A stretch of DNA of 6,831 nucleotides from Planctomycetota bacterium (GTDB lineage: Bacteria; Planctomycetota; Phycisphaerae; WQYP01), in NCBI GenBank assembly GCA_021780285.1, contig JAJXZA010000254.1, forward strand, positions 1 to 6,831, read 5' to 3'. The notes beneath the pieces were generated by a model. The model did no database searches and was not told where the DNA came from. It saw only the letters and a list, made by a program, of their open reading frames with translations. Each line of letters opens with the position of its first letter. Position 1 is the stretch's first letter. This document shows, piece after piece, positions 1-5,711 of this stretch. The translations under genes were made by a program, and so were the position numbers.

Positions 1-3000
1 GTCTCAGTGAACAGTGTGGTATATGGCGGCACGGGCGGCAGTGGCTCCGGCAGCGGTAACAGCGGCGGTTCAGGTGGAGCGGGCGCTGCTACGGGCAGTG
101 GAACATCGGGCAGCGGCACGGTTTCGGTAGCCGTCACCCAGAATGGCGGTTCGGGCGGTTACGGTTATAGCGGTGCCAACGGCGGGGCGGGTGCGGATTC
201 CGTGATGTCCAATGCGGTTACCGGCAGCACGACCGGTACGTTGGTTTTGACCCAGAATGCCAGTGGCGGCTCGGGCGGTGGTTCGAATTCGGGGACCGCG
301 GGTAACGCGGGCAAGGCCAGTTCATCGTTGACGCTGGCCGATACCAGTGCCAGTTCGCTACAAGTAAGCCTCAACGCCAGCGGCGGTAGCGGAGGCAGCA
401 CAGCTTCGGGTGTGGCAGGCAATGCCAACACAAGCACGGTGAGCGGCAATGTGAGCGGTGTGGGTACGTTGAATCTGAATGGATACGCATCTGGCGGCAC
501 GGGCGGCATTAACAGCGGCGGCAGCGGCACAACAGGCGGGGCGGCCAGTTCCAGTCTGACAGGTTCCAGCACCGGCAGTAAAACAGTCTCAGTGAACAGT
601 GTGGTATATGGCGGCACGGGCGGCAGTGGCTCCGGCAGCGGTAACAGCGGCGGTTCAGGTGGAGCGGGCGCTGCTACGGGCAGCGGAACATCGGGCAGCG
701 GCACGGTTCAGGTAACCGCCAACCAGAATGGCGGTTCGGGCGGTAACGGTTTTAGCGGTGCCAACGGCGGGGTGGGTGCGGATTCCGTGATGTCCAATGC
801 GGTTACCGGCAGCACGACCGGTATGTTGCTTTTGACCCAGAATGCCACTGGCGGCGCAGGCGGTTATTCGTATACGGGGACCGCGGGTAACGCGGGCAAG
901 GCCAGTTCATCGTTGACGCTGGCCGATACCAGTGCCAGTTCGCTACAAGTAAGCCTCAACGCCAGTGGCGGTAGCGGAGGCGGCACTACTTCAGGCGTGG
1001 CAGGCAATGCCAACACCGGCACGGTGAGCGGCAATGTGAGCGGTGTGGGTACGTTGAATCTGAATGGATACGCATATGGCGGCACGGGCGGCAATAACAA
1101 CGGCGGCAGCGGCGCAACAGGCGGGGCAGCCAGTTCCAGTCTGACAGGTTCCAGCACCGGCAGTAATGTCGTCTCAGTGAACAGTGGGGCATTTGGCGGC
1201 ACGGGCGGCAATAACAACGGCGGCAGCGGCGGAACAGGCGGGGCGGCCACATCTGTTGCGAACAGCACGTCAGGCAGCGGTATTGTATATGCATCCGCTG
1301 ATGCTCAGGGCGGCTCGGGCGGCAGTGGCTCCGGCAGCGGTAACAGCGGCGGTTCAGGTGGTGCGGGTACTGCTGCGGCCAGTGGAACATCGGGCAGCGG
1401 CACGGTTCAGGTAACCGCCAACCAGAATGGCGGTTCGGGCGGTTACGGTTATAGCGGTGCCAACGGCGGGGCGGGTGCGGATTCCGTGATGTCCAATGCG
1501 GTTACCGGCAGCACGACCGGTACGTTGGTTTTGACCCAGAATGCCAGTGGCGGCTCGGGCGGTGGTTCGAATTCGGGGACCGCGGGTAACGCGGGCAAGG
1601 CCAGTTCATCGTTGACGCTGGCCGATACCAGTGCCAGTTCGCTACAAGTAAGCCTCAACGCCAGCGGCGGTAGCGGAGGCGGCACTACTTCAGGCGTGGC
1701 AGGAAATGCCAACACCGGCACGGTGAGCGGCAATGTGAGCGGTGTGGGTACGTTGAATCTGAATGGATACGCATCTGGCGGCACGGGCGGCAATAACAGC
1801 GGTGGCAGCGGCACAACAGGCGGGGCGGCCAGTTCCAGTCTGACAGGTTCCAGCACCGGCAATAATGTCGTCTCAGTGAACAGTGCGGCACATGGCGGCA
1901 CGGGCGGCAGTGGCTCCGGCAGCGGTAACAGCGGCGGTTCAGGTGGTGCGGGTACTGCTGCGGCCAGTGGAACATCGGGCAGCGGCACGGTTCAGGTAAC
2001 CGCCAACCAGAATGGCGGTTCGGGCGGTTACGGTTTTAGCGGTGCCAACGGCGGGGCGGGTGCGGATTCCATGATGTCCAATGCGGTTACCGGCAGCACG
2101 ACCGGTACGTTGGTTTTGACCCAGAATGCCAGTGGCGGCTCGGGCGGTTATTCGTATACGGGGACCGCGGGTAACGCGGGCAAGGCCAGTTCATCGTTGA
2201 CGCTGGCCGATACCAGTGCCAGTTCGCTACAAGTAAGCCTCAACGCTAGCGGCGGTAGCGGAGGCGGCACTACTTCAGGCGTGGCAGGCAATGCCAACAC
2301 AAGCACGGTGAGCGGCAATGTGAGCGGTGTGGGTACGTTGAATCTGAATGGATACGTATCTGGCGGCACGGGCGGCAATAACAACGGCGGCAGCGGCACA
2401 ACAGGCGGGGCGGCCAGTTCCAGTCTGACAGGTTCCAGCACCGGCAGTAAAACAGTCTCAGTGAACGGTGTGGTATATGGCGGCACGGGCGGCAGTGGCT
2501 CCGGCAGCGGTAACAGCGGCGGTTCAGGTGGAGCGGGCGCTGCTACGGGCAGCGGAACATCGGGCAGCGGCACGGTTTCGGTAACCGCAACCCAGTATGG
2601 CGGTTCGGGCGGTAACGGTTTTAGCGGTGCCAACGGCGGGGTGGGTGCGGATTCCGTGATGTCCAATGCGGTTACCGGCAGCACGACCGGTATGTTGCTT
2701 TTGACCCAGAATGCCACTGGCGGCGCAGGCGGTTATTCGAATACGGGGACCGCGGGTAACGCGGGCAAGGCCAGTTCATCGTTGACGCTGGCCGATACCA
2801 GTGCCAGCTCGCTACAAGTAATCATCGGAGCCAGCGGCGGTAACGGAGGCGGCACTACTTCAGGCGTGGCAGGCAATGCCAACACCGGCACGGTGAGCGG
2901 CAATGTGAGCGGTGTGGGTACGTTATATCTGTATGGATCCGCATATGGCGGCACGGGCGGCAATAACAACGGCGGCAGCGGCACAACAGGCGGGGCGGCC

Positions 3001-4143
3001 AGTTCCAGTCTGACAGGTTCCAGCACCGGCAATAATGTCGTCTCAGTGAACAGTGTGGTATATGGCGGCACGGGCGGCAGTGGCTCCGGCAGCGGTAACA
3101 GCGGCGGTTCAGGTGGTGCGGCGACTGCGGCGGCGGTGGGTTCCGGCAGCAGCTCGGTCAATGTGAATAGTACGGCATATGGCGGCGTGGGTGGTATTGG
3201 CAACAACAACGCCAGCTCTGGTAATGTAGGTGCTGCCACGGCAAACTCCAGTGCCATTGGAACGCAACCTAATGCAAATGTTAGCAGTGTTGCTACCGCG
3301 ACTTCTTACAACAGTTCTTCGGCCGGAGCCGCTAACGCAATAGCGTTGAGCTCTACTTTGGGTAGTGTCGCAAGCCGTTCGACTGCCACCACTCAAGGTG
3401 CTTCTGGAACTGCCCTTGCGCAAAGCTCGGCAGGCAACGGTCTGGGCAACAAGGTGATCGCCAGCGCCAGCTCACCCACCACCTCGATCAGTACGACGGT
3501 CAGCACGCAGGCAAGTTTTGCAGGGGGGTGGTATGGCGCACCATCGACTTCAAACAACGGGTATGCCGCTTACTCCAACGCACTGACAGCGCCTGGTGCG
3601 TCTACGGTGAATGCAATTTTAAGCGGCACACATCCCAATGTGACCGCTGCGCTGAATGGCGAAACCGTACTTGGAGCGGGTGTCATGGGCGCGAACTATG
3701 TTAGCAATAGCGTCTATACGTCCAGCACCGAGTTTGTTGATACCATGAACGGGCTCAACAAGTATACTCTGGGCTTGGTGGATATGGGCTCATATGGAGG
3801 TGGTTTTGACAGTCTGAGCTTCTCGGTCAAGAATGGCAACACGACCTTGCTGTCGGACATCTTCAGCAGTCTGGTTTCGGCGAATACCTTCTTTACCGAC
3901 CAAGCCTATTCTCTGGGTAACTTGAACGGCAATGTGGACCTGACGCTGACCTACAGCTTGACCGCAAGCTCAGCCGAGGGTGCGGGCATCAGTTATGTGC
4001 TCGGCTCAACATCTGTACCAACTGGACCAACAACTGGACCAACTGGACAGGTACCAGAACCCGGCGAATGGCTGATATTTTTCACAGGCTTGGGGATGAT
4101 GGGGGTGACGCTCAGAAAGGGTCGCCGCGGGATGTCTGTTTGA
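1..4143 (+). CDS. Giant glycine-rich tandem-repeat surface protein with PEP-CTERM sorting signal (5' partial)
   Basis: The frame is open from base 1 to the TGA at 4141-4143, giving 1380 visible residues; the true start and any signal peptide lie upstream. The GTG at 7 is only an internal codon of the repeat, not a credible start. Fragment residues 1-1040 are tandem 195-residue units made of GGxGG modules. Residues 1041 to about 1170 are Ser/Ala/Thr/Asn-rich and of low complexity. About 1170-1340 is a more ordinary, beta-rich domain ending in a pattern common just before the anchor of PEP-CTERM proteins (FDSLSFSV ... FFTDQAYSLG ... LTLTYSL). A linker PTGPTTGPTGQ follows, then VPEP at 1351-1354, a hydrophobic helix and basic RKGRR. 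Proteins with this tail are known substrates of exosortase EpsH/XrtA-type enzymes, which cut them and move them to the outer surface, often in exopolysaccharide producers. No exosortase gene is in the window. The role is probably structural (matrix or adhesion), but this is inferred from composition only. The PEP-CTERM call is firm; function is unknown. Confidence 0.93.
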   Translation, partial: VSVNSVVYGGTGGSGSGSGNSGGSGGAGAATGSGTSGSGTVSVAVTQNGGSGGYGYSGANGGAGADSVMSNAVTGSTTGTLVLTQNASGGSGGGSNSGTAGNAGKASSSLTLADTSASSLQVSLNASGGSGGSTASGVAGNANTSTVSGNVSGVGTLNLNGYASGGTGGINSGGSGTTGGAASSSLTGSSTGSKTVSVNSVVYGGTGGSGSGSGNSGGSGGAGAATGSGTSGSGTVQVTANQNGGSGGNGFSGANGGVGADSVMSNAVTGSTTGMLLLTQNATGGAGGYSYTGTAGNAGKASSSLTLADTSASSLQVSLNASGGSGGGTTSGVAGNANTGTVSGNVSGVGTLNLNGYAYGGTGGNNNGGSGATGGAASSSLTGSSTGSNVVSVNSGAFGGTGGNNNGGSGGTGGAATSVANSTSGSGIVYASADAQGGSGGSGSGSGNSGGSGGAGTAAASGTSGSGTVQVTANQNGGSGGYGYSGANGGAGADSVMSNAVTGSTTGTLVLTQNASGGSGGGSNSGTAGNAGKASSSLTLADTSASSLQVSLNASGGSGGGTTSGVAGNANTGTVSGNVSGVGTLNLNGYASGGTGGNNSGGSGTTGGAASSSLTGSSTGNNVVSVNSAAHGGTGGSGSGSGNSGGSGGAGTAAASGTSGSGTVQVTANQNGGSGGYGFSGANGGAGADSMMSNAVTGSTTGTLVLTQNASGGSGGYSYTGTAGNAGKASSSLTLADTSASSLQVSLNASGGSGGGTTSGVAGNANTSTVSGNVSGVGTLNLNGYVSGGTGGNNNGGSGTTGGAASSSLTGSSTGSKTVSVNGVVYGGTGGSGSGSGNSGGSGGAGAATGSGTSGSGTVSVTATQYGGSGGNGFSGANGGVGADSVMSNAVTGSTTGMLLLTQNATGGAGGYSNTGTAGNAGKASSSLTLADTSASSLQVIIGASGGNGGGTTSGVAGNANTGTVSGNVSGVGTLYLYGSAYGGTGGNNNGGSGTTGGAASSSLTGSSTGNNVVSVNSVVYGGTGGSGSGSGNSGGSGGAATAAAVGSGSSSVNVNSTAYGGVGGIGNNNASSGNVGAATANSSAIGTQPNANVSSVATATSYNSSSAGAANAIALSSTLGSVASRSTATTQGASGTALAQSSAGNGLGNKVIASASSPTTSISTTVSTQASFAGGWYGAPSTSNNGYAAYSNALTAPGASTVNAILSGTHPNVTAALNGETVLGAGVMGANYVSNSVYTSSTEFVDTMNGLNKYTLGLVDMGSYGGGFDSLSFSVKNGNTTLLSDIFSSLVSANTFFTDQAYSLGNLNGNVDLTLTYSLTASSAEGAGISYVLGSTSVPTGPTTGPTGQVPEPGEWLIFFTGLGMMGVTLRKGRRGMSV
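1195..1308 (+). repeat. Extra 38-residue module in the third unit
   Basis: Unit 3 is 114 bp longer than the others. The extra segment encodes a sixth module, beginning GGTGGNNNGGSGG and ending IVYASADAQ, between module E of unit 2 and module A of unit 3. Its first half matches the preceding module E almost base for base (ACGGGCGGCAATAACAACGG occurs in both). Its second half (SVANSTSGSGIVYASADAQ) is found nowhere else in the visible array. This shows that the 37-40 residue module, as well as the 195-residue unit, can be gained or lost in frame. Confidence 0.9.
3040..3120 (+). repeat. Truncated sixth repeat unit at the C-terminal edge of the array
   Basis: It starts like the other units and follows module A through GGSGSGSGNSGG. 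It then departs after GGTGGTGCG at 3120 into GCGACTGCGGCGGCGG and degenerate glycine/alanine-rich sequence. One last recognisable GG-module start (GGVGGIGNNN, about 3181) follows before the pattern dissolves. This marks the boundary of the homogenised array. Confidence 0.85.
4051..4140 (+). other. PEP-CTERM sorting/anchor segment of the surface protein
   Basis: This encodes the last 30 residues: VPEPGEW, then a hydrophobic stretch LIFFTGLGMMGVTL, then RKGRR and a short GMSV tail. This is the tripartite architecture of the PEP-CTERM family (VPEP motif, membrane helix, basic cluster). It is preceded at 4021-4050 by a short linker encoded by three near copies of ACTGGACCA. Confidence 0.93.
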
Positions 4144-4170
4144 TATAACAGTTATGACAAATAAATAGTT

Positions 4171-4175
4171 GGGGG
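4171..4175 (+). promoter_or_regulatory. Shine-Dalgarno-like GGGGG deciding the start at 4181
   Basis: Five G lie 5 bases before the ATG at 4181. The same frame also has a TTG at 4169, but the G run would then lie inside the coding sequence and no ribosome site precedes it, so the ATG is preferred. Confidence 0.55.
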
Positions 4176-4180
4176 CATTA

Positions 4181-4618
4181 ATGGGTGATGACAAGCAAAT
4201 GTGTGGCTCGGGGAAATGCTGTGCAATAGGGGCTGTTTTTTTGGTGATACTGGCCGTAGCAGAGATTAGCCGGGCTTGGACGGGGTGGCAGCATGAAGCC
4301 GGACAGTTTGGACAAATTGGCAATTTCGCCAGAAATTCACTGTGTGCCGTTACTTTGAACACGGGGCAGATATACTATGGTACCTTGGCCGAGGCGAAGG
4401 ACGGTTACCTGAGGATTTCCGAGCTGTATTATATACAAAGTGTTCCTCAACCTAATGGTGCTCCCATGCAATTTCGCGTGGTGAATCGGCAGAAGACTGA
4501 TTGGCATAGCCCTGACTGGATGGCTATTCCTATCGACAAGGTACTGTTTGTTGAGAATGTAGGTGCATCTTCACGTTTGGAGAAGCTGATTGAACAGGAA
4601 AGGGGGGGGGCGCATTGA
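4181..4618 (+). CDS. Small membrane-anchored protein with a beta-rich soluble domain, function unknown
   Basis: The product has 145 residues. It has a short polar and Cys-containing N-terminus (C8, C13, C14), one predicted membrane helix at about residues 14-32 (AIGAVFLVILAVAEI), and a soluble part starting near residue 50. The core SLCAVTLNTGQIYYGTL ... YLRISELYYIQ, followed late by PIDKVLFVENV, alternates hydrophobic and polar residues like a small SH3/Sm-like beta-barrel. From memory it resembles a family of uncharacterised single-pass proteins with the pattern xVYFGKL...LxDVYYLQ...VLFxE. That resemblance was not tested. The gene starts 37 bases after the repeat-protein stop with no terminator between, so co-transcription is likely and a role tied to the envelope or that surface protein is possible. 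A run of nine G (4602-4610) sits four codons before the stop. Confidence 0.8.
   Translation: MGDDKQMCGSGKCCAIGAVFLVILAVAEISRAWTGWQHEAGQFGQIGNFARNSLCAVTLNTGQIYYGTLAEAKDGYLRISELYYIQSVPQPNGAPMQFRVVNRQKTDWHSPDWMAIPIDKVLFVENVGASSRLEKLIEQERGGAH
4602..4610 (+). repeat. Homopolymeric G9 tract at the 3' end of the 145-residue ORF
   Basis: Nine consecutive G give codons AGG GGG GGG GCG, followed by CAT TGA. Loss of one G would bypass the stop and extend the protein by about 35 codons to a TAA near 4735. Gain of one would replace the tail and end at the TAG around 4619-4621. Such tracts are known slippage sites. Confidence 0.9.
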
Positions 4619-4657
4619 GTTAGTTGGCCTATGGCACAATAGTCATTTCGTCATACG

Positions 4658-4691
4658 AACCACAGAGGGGTGTTTCCCTTTGTGGTTTCAT
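4658..4691 (+). terminator. Intrinsic terminator after the 145-residue gene
   Basis: The arms AACCACAGAGGG (4658-4669) and CCCTTTGTGGTT (4676-4687) pair over 12 positions with one G.T wobble. They enclose a 6-base loop and are followed by TCATTTTATT. It lies 40 bases past the stop codon, where a rho-independent terminator for the upstream operon is expected. The U tract is interrupted, so strength is uncertain. Confidence 0.7.
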
Positions 4692-4759
4692 TTTATTGAT
4701 TCGGCACCAATAAAGTATTAAGCAGCATAAGCGACACGCGGGTCACGGAAATATGAGCG

Positions 4760-4783
4760 CACTCGCTTCGGATGCAGCGAGTG
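4760..4783. repeat. 8-bp inverted repeat (hairpin)
   Basis: CACTCGCT (4760-4767) and AGCGAGTG (4776-4783) are perfect reverse complements around an 8-base spacer. There is no T run, so it is not a standard terminator. No function can be assigned. Confidence 0.6.
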
Positions 4784-4893
4784 GCTGTTCCGGATGGTTT
4801 GTTTATTCATTCTGAACAGTCCGAGATCGCGGTTCAACGCAGGCTGAGTTCGCTTTTAAGATTGCTCTTTGCATTCCCTCAGTTTTGATCTTC

Positions 4894-4935
4894 AAATCAG
4901 CTCATCGAAGGCCGAGAACCTAACTGATTTTTTTT
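4894..4935 (+). terminator. Possible weak intrinsic terminator
   Basis: AAATCAG (4894-4900) pairs with CTGATTT (4924-4930), and the right arm runs into eight T (4928-4935). The 23-base interior can form only a short CTC/GAG extension, so the stem is poor. If real, it would end an unannotated transcript coming from the left, perhaps a small RNA between 4692 and 4935. Low confidence. Confidence 0.28.
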
Positions 4936-5051
4936 GGTGTTATGTAGCGCGACGATTAAGGCCGAAGTGTACTGTAGTTGACCCGGCGTGCATTTTGAGA
5001 TTGAGAAGCGAGGATTCCGCCAGTCTTGATTGGTGAAATTACAATTTCATG

Positions 5052-5152
5052 CAGATGGCATACCGTAATGATTTAAAAACAATCAACCTGTTGAATAATA
5101 ATGATTTTATTGCGATATTTTGGCGGAGCGGTGAGATTCACAATGCCATCTG
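5052..5152. repeat. 10-bp inverted repeat CAGATGGCAT / ATGCCATCTG
   Basis: CAGATGGCAT at 5052-5061 and its exact reverse complement ATGCCATCTG at 5143-5152 flank an AT-rich 81-base interval. That interval includes the putative tRNA-like fragment. The core CAGATGGC occurs in inverted or direct form at three more places to the right (5259-5266, 6154-6161, 6183-6190). It might be a recognition site for an element-encoded protein. Confidence 0.6.
5121..5139 (-). other. Possible tRNA 3'-end fragment (candidate attachment-site core)
   Basis: Read on the minus strand, this ends in CGCTCCGCCA and begins GAATCTCACC. That resembles the T-arm/acceptor end with CCA of a class II tRNA, serine-like. It is one base short of the usual spacing from GAATC to CCA, and the sequence beyond it (5140 onward) is not tRNA, so it is at most a fragment. 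Integrative elements that target tRNA 3' ends leave such a copy at the far junction. This orientation would put the element to the right, where the AlpA-like gene lies. A chance match is quite possible. Confidence 0.3.
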
Positions 5153-5195
5153 GAAGCGTTGCCACTAAAGGGTCTGGGAATTTTGTAAACTACAA

Positions 5196-5216
5196 GTTAC
5201 CACGTTTGTTACCACG
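5196..5216. repeat. Paired 9-bp direct repeats GTTACCACG
   Basis: GTTACCACG at 5196-5204 and again at 5208-5216, a 12-base period, are separated by TTT. Two helix-spaced copies suggest a protein-binding site, such as an integrase or excisionase arm site or an operator. No protein is identified. Confidence 0.6.
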
Positions 5217-5247
5217 GTTTTGATTTCGATACTCCAAAGAGTAAAAA

Positions 5248-5275
5248 CTTTGCCCCGCCAGATGGCAGGGCAAAG
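5248..5275. repeat. Long hairpin CTTTGCCC ... GGGCAAAG
   Basis: CTTTGCCC (5248-5255) pairs perfectly with GGGCAAAG (5268-5275). After one C/A mismatch the interior GCCAGATGGC continues the stem with at least three more pairs. There is no T tract, so it is more likely a DNA/RNA structural or binding site than a terminator. Its tip contains the recurring CCAGATGGCA motif. Confidence 0.65.
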
Positions 5276-5291
5276 GACAGCTGGCGTGGCC

Positions 5292-5327
5292 GCATGTGCA
5301 GTGCGACTCTCTGTCGTACAGACATGC
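5292..5327. repeat. Two-part hairpin upstream of the alpA-like promoter
   Basis: The outer arms GCATGT (5292-5297) and ACATGC (5322-5327) are complementary. The inner arms GTGCGAC (5301-5307) and GTCGTAC (5313-5319) pair with one G.T and a TCTCT loop. Together they form 13 pairs with a small internal loop, 16 bases after the preceding hairpin. Confidence 0.5.
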
Positions 5328-5376
5328 ATTGCAGCAATTAATATTTTGTTCAAACTCGATTTGAATAAAGTCGAGG

Positions 5377-5405
5377 TTGCAAGTTACGGATTGTTTGTAT
5401 ATCAT
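5377..5405 (+). promoter_or_regulatory. Sigma70-type promoter for the alpA-like operon
   Basis: TTGCAA (5377-5382) and TATCAT (5400-5405) are separated by exactly 17 bases. The -10 box matches consensus at 5 of 6 positions and the -35 at 4 of 6. Transcription would start near 5412, giving a leader of about 90 bases that contains the hairpin at 5451-5497. Confidence 0.55.
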
Positions 5406-5450
5406 TCAGACAGTTAGTTTGAGTGTCGGGTTCTGGCGATCCTGCTACTT

Positions 5451-5497
5451 AAGCTCATTGAAAACTCCCGTGTCCGTGCAACACGGCTGCGGAGCTT
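5451..5497 (+). promoter_or_regulatory. Structured leader overlapping the ribosome site of the alpA-like gene
   Basis: An inner stem CCGTGT / ACACGG (5468-5473 with 5481-5486) lies inside an outer pairing AAGCTC / GAGCTT (5451-5456 with 5492-5497). The only Shine-Dalgarno-like sequence, GGAG at 5491-5494, is mostly inside the outer arm and 10 bases before the ATG at 5505. Folding could therefore limit translation. This is inferred from sequence only. Confidence 0.4.
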
Positions 5498-5504
5498 TTG
5501 AAAA

Positions 5505-5711
5505 ATGAACAAATTGCTATGCCAAATTCTCGGTCTCCATGAGGTCGAATCTGCTGTAAATCTTAAAAAATCCAGTCTGTATGCAATGATCCAGCGCGGA
5601 GAATTCCCCGCTCAGGTATCGCTTGGGAAGCGCAAGGTGGGTTGGCGTTCGACAGATGTAGCCGAATGGATAGAGTCTCGCACCTCAGTGAAAAATGGAG
5701 GTGTAAAATGA
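5505..5711 (+). CDS. AlpA-family DNA-binding regulator / excisionase-like protein
   Basis: The 68-residue product has the AlpA/MerR-like helix-turn-helix pattern. LGLHEVE (about residues 9-15) is followed by a recognition region SSLYAMIQRGEFPAQVSLG and then KVGWRSTDVAEWIESR (about 44-59). The YxxIxRGEFP and VGWR..DV..W signatures are characteristic, and the length is normal for the family. AlpA of prophage CP4-57 is known to raise expression of a prophage integrase and promote excision, and relatives are common in integrative elements. A GGAG lies 10 bases upstream of the ATG. The stop overlaps the next start (ATGA), so translation is probably coupled. It most likely binds a site in the repeat-rich DNA just upstream or at the element ends, but no site is proven. 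The gene symbol is left blank because many paralogues carry the same domain. Confidence 0.85.
   Translation: MNKLLCQILGLHEVESAVNLKKSSLYAMIQRGEFPAQVSLGKRKVGWRSTDVAEWIESRTSVKNGGVK
5697..5701 (+). promoter_or_regulatory. Strong Shine-Dalgarno GGAGG deciding the start at 5708
   Basis: GGAGG lies 6 bases before the ATG at 5708, inside the end of the alpA-like gene. The frame is open further back to 5642, but the earlier start has no such site and would overlap the upstream gene by 70 bases. Confidence 0.75.

Larger units (their letters stand above)
1..3120 (+). repeat. Tandem array of 585-bp (195-codon) units
   Basis: The phrase GTCTCAGTGAACAGT or a one-base variant recurs at 1, 586, 1171, 1870, 2455 and 3040. 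The unit lengths are therefore 585, 585, 699, 585 and 585 bp, followed by an 81-bp start of a sixth copy; phase is arbitrary. Each unit encodes five modules of 40, 40, 39, 37 and 39 residues, all starting GGSGG, GGTGG or a near variant (GGAGG, GGNGG) and ending in a short beta-strand-like stretch such as TLVLTQNAS or TLNLNGYAS. All units keep the frame and are nearly identical at DNA level, including third positions. That points to recent duplication or ongoing homogenisation. The array probably continues left of base 1. Confidence 0.95.
4692..5120. other. Intergenic stretch without a recognisable gene
   Basis: No frame here gives a convincing protein. It holds an 8-bp hairpin (4760-4783), a CTGTTC / GAACAG pair (4785-4790 with 4814-4819), a weak terminator-like structure with eight T (4894-4935), and an AT-rich section from about 5040 to 5120. 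I see no complete tRNA or other standard RNA gene. Confidence 0.5.

Noticed and set aside
1..3120. Homology to mycobacterial PE_PGRS proteins because of GGxGG repeats
   Set aside because: Only composition is shared. The module length, the PEP-CTERM tail and the gene context point to an exosortase-type Gram-negative bacterium.
1..3120. CRISPR array
   Set aside because: The repeats are 585 bp long, directly adjoining and protein-coding, with no short repeat/spacer alternation.
165..3423. Long minus-strand open frames rich in Pro, Leu and Ala, and other overlapping frames opposite the repeat gene
   Set aside because: They are periodic mirror images of the GC-rich repeats, with no ribosome sites or domains. 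The plus frame is continuous and ends in a recognised sorting signal.
4006..4362. Minus-strand frame of 118 codons
   Set aside because: It overlaps the sorting-signal end and the small membrane protein gene, both of which are better supported. No ribosome site or motif is visible.
5165..5417. Overlapping small ORFs on both strands (62, 71 and 65 codons)
   Set aside because: They conflict with each other, cover the hairpins and repeats, and show no domain. The plus-strand one needs a TTG start without a ribosome site.
4692..5500. Intact tRNA or other standard RNA gene
   Set aside because: Only a 19-base fragment resembles a tRNA end. No cloverleaf can be drawn.
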